DNA from: Paenibacillus cymbidii
Lineage (GTDB): Bacteria > Bacillota > Bacilli > Paenibacillales > NBRC-103111
Direction of reading: 5' to 3'
Assembly: GCF_004764705.1 (NCBI RefSeq)
Contig: NZ_SHLX01000003.1
Location: 124,001 to 188,000 of the forward strand
DNA: 64,000 bases
Below are positions 24,932 through 31,804 of this stretch, in pieces (position 1 is the first letter of the stretch; the number at the start of each line of letters is the position of its first letter). Position numbers and translations under genes: made by a program. The notes under the pieces were generated by a model, which saw only the letters and a list, made by a program, of their open reading frames with translations, was not told the DNA's origin and did no database searches.

Positions 24932-24981
24932 AAAGGCAGCAGCCCGGAACTTGCGAGAAGTTCGGTCTGCTGCCTTTTTTT
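24932..24981 (+). terminator. Strong terminator after ilvD
   Basis: AAAGGCAGCAG pairs with CTGCTGCCTTT with an inner stem GAACTTGCGAGAAGTTC, followed by seven T residues. Confidence 0.9.
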
Positions 24982-24998
24982 GACTTGGCATGCCGGGC

Positions 24999-25075
24999 CG
25001 TAAAACATGGCCTATTTGGCAAGAGGCTCCATCGAAGCGACACAAAAAGCGAATTTGTTAGTCGGCGGAGGGAGA
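24999..25075. repeat. Partial palindrome-array fragment (C) with shared flank
   Basis: Only one outer half-unit remains (AAAACATGGCCTATTTGGCAAGAGG). Its right flank (ATCGAAGCGACACAAAAAGCGAATTTGTTAGT, given here only as positions 25031-25062) matches the right flank of copy A at 3653-3682. So the repeated unit extends beyond the palindromes. Farther right, GAGCCGGTTTCGCCGG is also shared with 3834-3855. Confidence 0.65.
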
Positions 25076-25148
25076 ATGCCGCGCTTAGGGCAACGTGTCT
25101 GCTTTGAGAGGGTTAAGCAGGAGCCGGTTTCGCCGGTTGTGACGTCAC

Positions 25149-26153
25149 TTACGTCATAGTGGCCAAATGTTCTTTCTTCACCTCGAACAAGAGCGGCTCC
25201 CCATGAAAGAAACGATGCATCTCTTCCACCATGTACAAGCCGATTCTCCGCTTGGAGCGCGGATTCACGCCGGAAAGATGGGGGCGAATGAGCGCGTGAT
25301 CGAGTTCCCGCAGCTTGCTGTCGGCCGGCAGCGGCTCCTGCTCGAACACATCCAATGCGGCGTAGAAACGTTTTCGCTCCAGCTCCCGAACCAGCGCCTG
25401 CTCGTCGATCAGGCTGCCGCGGGCCGTATTGACGAGCATCCCGCCGTCCTTGAGAAGGGCTAGTTCGGCCGAACCGATCATATGGCGGGTTTCGGCAATT
25501 TGCGGGGCATGCAGCGAAACGATGTCCGAGCGCCCGAGCAGCTCATGCAGCCCCATCGGTTCCGCACCCAACGCCCTGATGGTGTCGGCAGCCATATAGG
25601 GATCGTACGCCAACACCTCGACTCCGAACGGCCGCAGCAGCTTCATCAATTCGCGCGCCACCGAACCGAGCCCGACAAGTCCGATAGTGCGTCCTCGCAG
25701 CTCGTATGCTTCCAGATCCGTTTTGTCATTTTTCCAATGGCCGCTTCTCATCTCACGATCCACCGTCACAATCTTGTGTCCCGTTGCCAGGATCAGGGCC
25801 AGCACCGACTCGGCGACGGATACGGCAATCGCATAATTGCTGGTCAGGATCGTTACGCCTTGCTCAAAAAGCTTCATCGTGCCGATGACCGGTTTGACGG
25901 AACCGGCCATGTGCGCAATCAACCGCAAACGAGGGGCGGCCGCGAGCACTTCGTCGCCAATGGGGGTCGTTCCCCATGAAGTGACTACCGCTTCGGCATC
26001 GCGCAGTTGTTCCTTCAGCTCTTCCGTCGTCCAGGCGCGGTCGAAGGGATTCCAGACCACGGTGCCCAGATTGCCGATTTCGGCAAGAGTATGCGGATCA
26101 AAAAAAGCGGCTGTTTTGTCGCGGGGAATCTGTACCACGATTTTTCGGTTCAA
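25149..26153 (-). CDS. D-isomer-specific 2-hydroxyacid dehydrogenase family protein
   Basis: A 334-residue NAD-dependent oxidoreductase, last gene of the four-gene operon. It has the split catalytic domain (MNRKIVVQIPRDKTAAFF start, then return at the end) and the Rossmann core GRTIGLVGLGSVARELMKLL with Asp at YDPYMA. Active-site residues: Arg in VNTARGSLID, Glu in DVFEQEPLP, and His in ALIRPHLSGV, where the family usually has TPHxAG. It resembles phosphoglycerate-dehydrogenase-like proteins of sugar catabolism. Reaction is probably oxidation or reduction of a hydroxyacid made by the operon; substrate unknown. Confidence 0.82.
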   Translation of the reverse strand: MNRKIVVQIPRDKTAAFFDPHTLAEIGNLGTVVWNPFDRAWTTEELKEQLRDAEAVVTSWGTTPIGDEVLAAAPRLRLIAHMAGSVKPVIGTMKLFEQGVTILTSNYAIAVSVAESVLALILATGHKIVTVDREMRSGHWKNDKTDLEAYELRGRTIGLVGLGSVARELMKLLRPFGVEVLAYDPYMAADTIRALGAEPMGLHELLGRSDIVSLHAPQIAETRHMIGSAELALLKDGGMLVNTARGSLIDEQALVRELERKRFYAALDVFEQEPLPADSKLRELDHALIRPHLSGVNPRSKRRIGLYMVEEMHRFFHGEPLLFEVKKEHLATMT

Positions 26154-26171
26154 ATCAAGCTCCTCCTGATA

Positions 26172-26930
26172 CTACCTGCTTGTCACATCGTTGCTGCTAG
26201 CCGTAGGGCACCAAAATTTTTCGATATATTCGGCCACGAGCCTTGTCCCCTCTTCATGGCTTACATAGGGAGGTTTGGCGGGATTATACATGCTGTCCGT
26301 TAGATCGCGAAGCAGCACGCAGTTGATGCCGAGGCGGGTCATCCGTTTGATGCCGAAGCTCCGGTTCAGCACGCACATATTTGTGTGAACCCCGCAATAA
26401 AGCAAGCGGGTAATGCTGTGATGGATTAAATAGTTGTAAATGAACGAACCTTCGTCTCCGGCAACGACGTCATTGTCCGGATCGATGTCGATGCTTGGCG
26501 TCTGGCGGGTCCAGACGATTTCCTCTTTGGTTTCCCGCGTGTCGGATCCCCCGTCGGAGCTGTCGATCGGAGAAGGCGGGTCCGGGTATTCCTTCGGCGT
26601 CGGCTGCGCCGCTACCGGCGTATCCAGCAATCTGCGGCGGGCCGGATGGCCTTCATAAAATGCCATCGTGTCGGAAGGCGCATGAACGATGTGCACGCCG
26701 ATGCCGCGCATGGCGTGAAGGAAGCGATTAATCCGCGCCGCAAGCTGCACGGACCGTTCCTGAGCTCCCCGCGACCAATGGCGGTCCCACATATCGCTGA
26801 TAAGGACGGCGGTATTCCGGGGTGTCAGCGCTGCTTTTTCTGTTATTTTTTCCCAAACGTTATAGCCGTTTTCGTCTTGCGTCAAGCGCTGAGTTTGCAA
26901 CTGCAGCGTCACTGTCGTATGCCGGGTCAA
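26172..26930 (-). CDS. Isochorismatase-family cysteine hydrolase
   Basis: A 252-residue hydrolase. TTG 26930 is the start: AAGGAGG sits seven bases upstream and the codon overlaps the stop of the preceding gene (TTGA). A longer upstream frame is a shadow of the dehydrogenase gene. Catalytic residues: Asp in NTAVLISDMWDRHW and Cys in LLYCGVHTNMCVLNRSFG; a Lys should lie between them. An insertion of about 50 polar residues (PTPKEYPDPPSPIDSSDGGS) separates the first helix from the substrate loop, longer than in typical nicotinamidase or isochorismatase. Amide or ester hydrolysis is likely; substrate unknown. It is part of the ROK-linked operon. Confidence 0.8.
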   Translation of the reverse strand: MTRHTTVTLQLQTQRLTQDENGYNVWEKITEKAALTPRNTAVLISDMWDRHWSRGAQERSVQLAARINRFLHAMRGIGVHIVHAPSDTMAFYEGHPARRRLLDTPVAAQPTPKEYPDPPSPIDSSDGGSDTRETKEEIVWTRQTPSIDIDPDNDVVAGDEGSFIYNYLIHHSITRLLYCGVHTNMCVLNRSFGIKRMTRLGINCVLLRDLTDSMYNPAKPPYVSHEEGTRLVAEYIEKFWCPTASSNDVTSR

Positions 26931-27973
26931 TGTGCAGCCTCCTTGTTCAGGCGAATGAGTCTGTTTTCGTTCATCGATGCGAAGACGGCGTCGATCACCT
27001 GGACGACACGACGCACTTCGCGGCCGGAGGCAAGCGGTTCGCGGCGCTCGCGGATGGCATCGGCAAACTCTTTGATTTGCCAGGCAAAGTTGGAAACGTG
27101 TTCCTCTTCGGTGTCGATTTTCACATTGTTGACGAATAGTTCCTGTTCGTCCCGCAAATGAATCAAACCGTTCGTGCCGATGATGTAGCGCTCGTAAATG
27201 CTGTTCCGGGTGGACCAGATCCGGTTGGCGGTCAGTCCGCCTTCGTCGGTCGGGCGGCAGCCGGCGTTGAAGGAGAGGAGCAGGTTGGCCATTCGTCCTC
27301 CGCTGAACCGAAGCGAAATCGCCGCTTCGTCTTCGCCGTCCCAGTTCGGGTTGTTGGACAATCCTTGCGCATAAACCGTTTCCGGCAATTCGTCGTAAGC
27401 CCAGAGAATATAATCGAGGATGTGGCTGCCCCATAGCGGAATGATGAATCCGCCGATTCTGCTTTTATCTTTCCACCACTCCACGGCCGGTTTATCCATA
27501 TGCGCGAGCAGTAGGGCGTTGATATTGATCACTTCGCCGATTGTCTTCGCCCTGATTTGACGGATCGACTCCATCACGGGAGCAAAAAATCGCCGGCTTT
27601 GCCCGATCATCAGCACTTTGCCGTTCCGTTCCGCTTCTTCCGTCATTCTTGCCGCTTCCGCATCGTTCATCGCCATCGGCTTTTCGACGAGCACGTGTTT
27701 GCCGGCGCGCAGCGCCCGAATCGTATAATCCGCATGCAGATCGTGCGGCAGCAGCAGAAGCACCGCATCGATCCGCTCGTCCTGCAGCGCTTGCTCGTAT
27801 GACGTATAAGTTTGCGATACATGCCAGCGCGCCGCTTTCTCCAGCAGGCGGCGTTCGTCCCGGGCGACCAACGCGGCCAGCTCGATCCGCTCGGCTAACG
27901 CCTGAATCGCGGGCAGATGGGATTCGGCGACCCGGCCTGCTCCCACCACACACAAACGCAGCTTCTCCGTCAT
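26927..27973 (-). CDS. Gfo/Idh/MocA family oxidoreductase
   Basis: A 348-residue NAD(P)-dependent dehydrogenase of sugars or cyclitols. Start ATG 27973 has GGAGG six bases before it and overlaps the end of the isomerase gene by four bases. The Rossmann part reads LRLCVVGAGRVAESHLPAI, with PHDLHADYTIRALRAGKHVLVEKPMA, the family EKP motif that carries the catalytic lysine. The C-terminal beta-sheet domain includes WGSHILDYILWAYDELPETVYA with the usual His. Together with the isomerase it forms the standard pair of inositol- or rare-sugar catabolism. Exact substrate unknown. Confidence 0.88.
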   Translation of the reverse strand: MTEKLRLCVVGAGRVAESHLPAIQALAERIELAALVARDERRLLEKAARWHVSQTYTSYEQALQDERIDAVLLLLPHDLHADYTIRALRAGKHVLVEKPMAMNDAEAARMTEEAERNGKVLMIGQSRRFFAPVMESIRQIRAKTIGEVININALLLAHMDKPAVEWWKDKSRIGGFIIPLWGSHILDYILWAYDELPETVYAQGLSNNPNWDGEDEAAISLRFSGGRMANLLLSFNAGCRPTDEGGLTANRIWSTRNSIYERYIIGTNGLIHLRDEQELFVNNVKIDTEEEHVSNFAWQIKEFADAIRERREPLASGREVRRVVQVIDAVFASMNENRLIRLNKEAAH

Positions 27974-28794
27974 GAAAAACCTCCGGCGTCTGCCGCGGCA
28001 AACAGGCTTTGCGCATAAGCCAAATCCCGGACGATATACGAATCGACCAAATGCTGCGCCTCGTATTCCGCCGTCAGGCAAACGACGCCTTGGTAGTTCC
28101 GCTTCTTCAGATAATCCGCAATGCGCGGCCAGGAAGCGAGGCCGTGCGGTCCTGTCGTAAAGTAACGCTTCCATTCGGCGATCCCGGCTTCAGGGCCGTT
28201 GGTCCGGTAATAATAAGCATTTTTCAAATTCACCATAGCGAGCTGCGACCATACGATATCCAGTCCGAATTCCGGCTGTTGGCCCGCCAATGCATCGTGT
28301 GCGGCATCCCAGACGGCGCCCAGGCAAGAAGGGGGGAGACCGGCCAATAGGTGCAGCAAGCCCGCCGAATCCGCAACGCAATTTCCGTAATGCTGCTGGA
28401 CGCCTACCTTCACGCCATACTTCTCGCACAGCGGCAGCAAACTTTCCAGCTTGCGGCGCGTGCGTTCCACCGAAGCCATGTACCCTTCGGCAGGGTCGAT
28501 ATCGGTCATAATGCGAATCAAGGGGACGCCCGCGGCCGCGCAGCCGGCAAATACGCGTTCGCTCGTTTCGCTCGCTACGCTGAAGATGTTCAGCCCGTAT
28601 TCTTTCAGCTGCTCCGCCAGTACCGGCAATCCCCGTTCCGCCTGTTCGGGTTCGAGCTGGTAACCGGCGCGCAAAGGAAATTCGATTCCGTCAAAACCGA
28701 AACCGCTGATCTTTGCGCCCAGCTCGCTTACCGTCAGTTCTCTCCATGGCTTCGTAAAGACCGAAAATAATTGCTTGCCTTCCATCGCATCCAT
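27970..28794 (-). CDS. Sugar phosphate isomerase/epimerase family (TIM barrel) protein
   Basis: A 274-residue xylose-isomerase-like TIM barrel, first gene of the operon. It begins MDAMEGKQLFSVFTKPW and has FGFDGIEFPLRAGY early, AAAGVPLIRIMTDID, GVKVGVQQHYGNCVADS with the metal-site His/Glu pattern partly replaced, and GAVWDAAHDALAG with Asp and His ligands. Members include IolE, IolI, tagaturonate epimerase and hydroxypyruvate isomerase. With the overlapping Gfo/Idh dehydrogenase it probably processes an oxidised sugar or cyclitol. No transporter is in the cluster. Confidence 0.85.
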   Translation of the reverse strand: MDAMEGKQLFSVFTKPWRELTVSELGAKISGFGFDGIEFPLRAGYQLEPEQAERGLPVLAEQLKEYGLNIFSVASETSERVFAGCAAAGVPLIRIMTDIDPAEGYMASVERTRRKLESLLPLCEKYGVKVGVQQHYGNCVADSAGLLHLLAGLPPSCLGAVWDAAHDALAGQQPEFGLDIVWSQLAMVNLKNAYYYRTNGPEAGIAEWKRYFTTGPHGLASWPRIADYLKKRNYQGVVCLTAEYEAQHLVDSYIVRDLAYAQSLFAAADAGGFS

Positions 28795-28851
28795 TCCTCT
28801 CGTGGAATTTACCTGCGCGCTTCGTGAAAATGTCGCACCTTGGATAAACTA

Positions 28852-28881
28852 ATCATATAGGTGATTTCGAAGTAATGTCAA
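28852..28881 (-). promoter_or_regulatory. SigA promoter of the four-gene catabolic operon
   Basis: On the reverse strand TTGACA (28881-28876) and TATGAT (28857-28852) are 18 bases apart, about 55 bases before the first gene. Confidence 0.7.
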
Positions 28882-28900
28882 TATTTAAATTAAGTATTGA
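28878..28900. promoter_or_regulatory. Candidate ROK operator
   Basis: TCAATA...TATTGA is an inverted repeat with an 11-base AT-rich centre. It overlaps the -35 of the catabolic operon and faces the ROK gene, which suits repression of the operon. AT-rich palindromes are typical for XylR/NagC-type ROK proteins. Assignment is from position and symmetry only. Confidence 0.45.
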
Positions 28901-28952
28901 AAAATCCGTCGCGGTGTGGATACGAAGTTTTAGCGGAGGGTGGCAAATTCAC

Positions 28953-28980
28953 TTGAATACTCCCGTTTCCCTGCTATAAT
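28953..28980 (+). promoter_or_regulatory. SigA promoter of the ROK regulator gene
   Basis: TTGAAT (28953-28958) and TATAAT (28975-28980) have a 16-base spacer, about 65 bases before the ROK start. Confidence 0.7.
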
Positions 28981-29043
28981 TAGATTTGGCAAACTTCAAG
29001 GACATTCACCTTTTGTCAAAATCCTTTTCAAACCGGAGCGAAA

Positions 29044-30249
29044 ATGAATCCATCCAATAACGTAGGGGATCAGAAGGGGACGAAAATCAGCATTATTCAA
29101 GCATTACGAATCAATGGGCCTGTCGCCAGAATCGAGTTGACCAAACTGACCGGATTGAGCCGGGCGACCGTTTCCTTGGCCATCGCGGAGTTGATCGAAT
29201 CCCATCTTGTGCAGGAAACGGAAACGCGTCCCTCCACCGGCGGCAGGCCGGCGATTTTGCTGGAGTTGACGCCGCACGCCAACATCGTGATCGGAGCGGA
29301 CTATAGCAACCAGAACTGGACGGTGGGCGCTTTTGACTTGCCTGGAAACGTCGTGCAGGAAATGGGCATTCCGGTAACCAGCAACTCGCCGGAGCTGGTT
29401 GTGAAAGCGTTGACCGATCGGTTGGGCGATTTTATCGCCAAGCTTCCGACCCGGCCGATGGAGCTCATCGGCTTGGGGTTGCCCGGCCTTGTCGACGTGA
29501 ATCGCGGCATTATCAAGAGCGCCTCCGATCTTGGTTGGGCCGAAGTCGACATTTCCATGATCGTGCAGGAGCAATTCGGTTGGCCTTCCGCCGTCTTGAA
29601 CAGGCATCGGGCGCGAGGGCTTGCGGAGTGCCGTTTCGGCGCGGGCAAGGATTTCGCGGAAGTCATTTATATCGGCGTCGGAACGGGGATTGCCGCGGGT
29701 TTGTTCAATCATCGCCAATTGTTGTTTGGCGCGGTCGGGGGAGCGGGGGAGCTCGGCCATATCACGATCGATCCGGACGGCCCTTTATGCCCGTGCGGGA
29801 ATAACGGCTGTCTGCAACAGCTCGCCTCCGGTCCTGCCATGGAGCAAGCATTCCGAATGCTTCTGCGTGCCGGCGGCCGCTCGGACATCTACCCCGACAA
29901 TCGGCACGATCTGCAGCTCATCAATGCGGAGATGATTTGCGCCGGGGCCAATAAAGGGGACGAGCTTTGCGTGAAGGTGGTCGATCAGGCCGCCGGATTC
30001 CTTGGCATCGCCATGGCCACGATGGTGAACATTATGAATCCGGGCGTGATCATTTTGGGAGGGGCGATTCCGTTGTCCTGCAAGCGATATGTCGCAACAG
30101 CGACCCAGGTCATGCACAGGCGCGCCATGAGTCCATTAACCGCCAATGTGACAGTAAAAACGGCAGCCTATCACGAGATCGGCGGAGCGATGGGGGCCGC
30201 CAACTTCGCCCTGGATCTGCATATGAGCTATTCTTTGTTCAAAAAATAA
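29044..30249 (+). CDS. ROK family transcriptional regulator (XylR/NagC type)
   Basis: A 401-residue protein. Residues 15-70 are a winged helix-turn-helix (GPVARIELTKLTGLSRATVSLAIAEL), followed by TGGRPAILLEL. The sugar-kinase-like ROK domain has GIGTGIAAGLF-like glycine loop (IGVGTGIAAGLF), GELGHITIDPDGPLCPCGNNGCLQQ, the zinc-binding HxnCxCxxxxC motif, and a later GGAIPL. ATG 29044 is preceded by GGAGCGAAA. ROK regulators bind a sugar or sugar phosphate and release their operators. It is divergent from the isomerase-dehydrogenase-hydrolase operon, with a palindrome over that operon's -35, so it probably represses it. Confidence 0.9.
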   Translation: MNPSNNVGDQKGTKISIIQALRINGPVARIELTKLTGLSRATVSLAIAELIESHLVQETETRPSTGGRPAILLELTPHANIVIGADYSNQNWTVGAFDLPGNVVQEMGIPVTSNSPELVVKALTDRLGDFIAKLPTRPMELIGLGLPGLVDVNRGIIKSASDLGWAEVDISMIVQEQFGWPSAVLNRHRARGLAECRFGAGKDFAEVIYIGVGTGIAAGLFNHRQLLFGAVGGAGELGHITIDPDGPLCPCGNNGCLQQLASGPAMEQAFRMLLRAGGRSDIYPDNRHDLQLINAEMICAGANKGDELCVKVVDQAAGFLGIAMATMVNIMNPGVIILGGAIPLSCKRYVATATQVMHRRAMSPLTANVTVKTAAYHEIGGAMGAANFALDLHMSYSLFKK

Positions 30250-30253
30250 ACAA

Positions 30254-30282
30254 AGCCCGCTCCGGTTTGCCGGAGGCGGGCT
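30254..30282 (-). terminator. Terminator between convergent ROK and small hypothetical genes
   Basis: A long GC stem (AGCCCGCCTCCGG against CCGGAGCGGGCT, one bulge). The reverse-strand side is followed by TTTGTTTATTTTTT, so it best serves the leftward gene. Confidence 0.75.
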
Positions 30283-30320
30283 GAACGTTTGGCGTCGTTC
30301 GTGTGGTTATTGCGCGCAAG

Positions 30321-30605
30321 TCACAGCGTTTCCGCCTGCCCGCCGCTTTCGTCGTCGCCCAGCTCGAGATCGCTGCCGGGGTAGTCGCGGACTATGCCCT
30401 CGTGGAGCTCCTTGTTTTCGTAACCGAAAGGCATCGCCGTATGCTGATCTTCGCGCCAGGGCTCGCTTCGGCCCAACGTTTCCGACTGCATGTCGGATCC
30501 GTAGGGCCCTTCGGGAAATTCCTCCGCCGCGAGGTCGTTCCGCTGGGATTGCACAGTAGCGACATCGGTGTAGCGCCTGCGGCTTTCTTTTTTGAAACCG
30601 AACAT
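30321..30605 (-). CDS. Small acidic conserved-looking hypothetical protein
   Basis: A 94-residue protein starting at ATG 30605 with AAGGAGGA seven bases upstream. It opens MFGFKKESRRRYTDVATVQSQ, becomes acidic (DYPGSDLELGDDESGG) and has no hydrophobic helix or recognisable domain. The excellent ribosome site, codon usage and a dedicated terminator argue that it is a real gene. The high content of charged and polar residues suggests a disordered, possibly spore-related small protein, but that is a guess. Confidence 0.6.
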   Translation of the reverse strand: MFGFKKESRRRYTDVATVQSQRNDLAAEEFPEGPYGSDMQSETLGRSEPWREDQHTAMPFGYENKELHEGIVRDYPGSDLELGDDESGGQAETL

Positions 30606-30711
30606 GGGAACGGTCCTCCTTCGGATGCGATTTCCTCAAGCAGTCCCAGTATGCCCCCGCCGGCCAGAAGTATGTGCCCGGTTGTGTCCGGTTCCCGGAC
30701 CGGCAGACGAT

Positions 30712-30897
30712 TAACGGGAAAACCTCCCGCTATTTCACGCCAAAATCACGAATTTCCCCAAATAACAGGAAAACCTCCTGCTAATTTTCGCCTTTTCGCC
30801 GAATTTCGGCGATTAACGACAAAATAACAGGAGGTTTTCCCTCTATTATGGATTTTTTGCGAAAAAACGAAGAAATAACGGTATATTTTCCTGTTAT
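30712..30897. repeat. Palindrome-array element, divergent four-unit copy (G)
   Basis: Four palindromes centred at about 30722, 30773, 30835.5 and 30886, intervals near 51, 62.5 and 50.5, as in copies B, D and E. The arms differ: TAACGGG/CCCGCTA, TAACAGGA/TCCTGCTA, AATAACAGG/CCCTCTATT and ATAAC/GTTAT. So the architecture is kept while all four units have moved to an AATAACAGGA-type core. It lies in the 324-base gap between two leftward genes. Confidence 0.8.
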
Positions 30898-30929
30898 ACA
30901 CTTCGGGTTACCGCCTTGCTGCTTACCGG

Positions 30930-31223
30930 CTAAATATCGGTGAAGTTGACCGTGCCGACCACATGCGACAAAAACTCCGTCAGCTCCTCCGCTTCCTCTT
31001 CCGTCAATTGAAACACGTACTCCAAATACCCTTCGGCGTCCAAATCGTCGGGACCGATGATCGCCGTTTTGCCAAGCTGGATGTCTGTCACCAGTTTTTT
31101 TCCGTAGAAGCGGTTGGACGAGGTGATGGCAAGGTCGAACCGTTTCATGCTGTTGCCGACGAAGCTGACGAACCGGGTCGTCGTATCCTCGCGAATGTCG
31201 TACAAATAATCGAATTCCTGCAC
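30930..31223 (-). CDS. DUF3055 family protein
   Basis: A 97-residue cytoplasmic protein of the DUF3055 family, found across Bacillales. GTG 31223 is the start: GAGAGG lies nine bases before it and the protein then reads VQEFDYLYDIREDTTTRFVS. Typical segments are RFDLAITSSNRFYGKKLVT and KTAIIGPDDLDAEGYLEYVF, followed by an acidic helix (LTEEEAEELTEFLS). Function is unknown. The gene is flanked on both sides by palindrome-array elements (G at 30.7 kb and D at 31.4 kb). Confidence 0.85.
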   Translation of the reverse strand: MQEFDYLYDIREDTTTRFVSFVGNSMKRFDLAITSSNRFYGKKLVTDIQLGKTAIIGPDDLDAEGYLEYVFQLTEEEAEELTEFLSHVVGTVNFTDI

Positions 31224-31339
31224 TTGTGATCGCCTCTCCCGCAGCGGATCAAACGTCCGCCGCGCAGTTGAATTTGGCTTTATGATAGCATGCGGACGGG
31301 CCAGTTGTAAAAAGCCGGGGCAGCAACTGCCTCCCTGTA

Positions 31340-31530
31340 AAATAGGCCCTGTTTTCTTGCCTATTTCGCACAAAACGGGCCGTGTATACGAAATAGCCAG
31401 TGAAATCATTGGCTATTTCGGCTAACATGCCCGATTTGGGGCCTGGCGAGGCAAATAACCAGTGAAAACACTGGTTATTTCCGAAGAGCCGGGCAATAGA
31501 AGGCAAATAGGCCATTTTTCATGGGCTATT
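31340..31530. repeat. Palindrome-array element, four-unit copy in reverse orientation (D)
   Basis: Palindromes centred at 31353, 31404.5, 31466.5 and 31518, intervals 51.5, 62 and 51.5. Unit order is the reverse complement of copy B: its last unit (31504-31534) equals the reverse complement of B's first unit over about 30 bases. The unit at 31453-31480 has arms AAATAACCAGTG/CACTGGTTATTT, a paired change relative to the AAATAGCCAGTG form. Confidence 0.9.
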
Positions 31531-31633
31531 TTCGTTGCTCAGCAATCGATCGGGCCACTCAGGGGGACGGTTCGCCAGGATAGGCTTCCTGCAACATCCT
31601 TTCCCCACCCGAAACTTATCCATTCTTTACTAT

Positions 31634-31672
31634 CAAAAAAAGACACCTCGCGGTGTCGTTCTTTATTTTATG
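31634..31672. terminator. Bidirectional hairpin terminator
   Basis: GACACC pairs with GGTGTC around TCGC. There is a run of seven A before it (T run on the reverse strand) and GTTCTTTATTTT after it. It separates the palindrome array from the ABC exporter genes. Confidence 0.65.
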
Positions 31673-31804
31673 GGTGACTTCAAATTGAGCATGCCTTTCC
31701 AAGGCTCCCTATAATCGTATTATAAACGGAGCAAGATTATAAGTCTATACTTTTTGTGGAAATCTCTGTATCTTATTCATGCATAAGAAAATGGAGAAAC
31801 GGCG

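Noticed and set aside
23224-25008. A 594-codon open frame antisense to ilvD
   Set aside because: It is a shadow of ilvD with biased composition and no recognisable domain; it also runs through the ilvD terminator.
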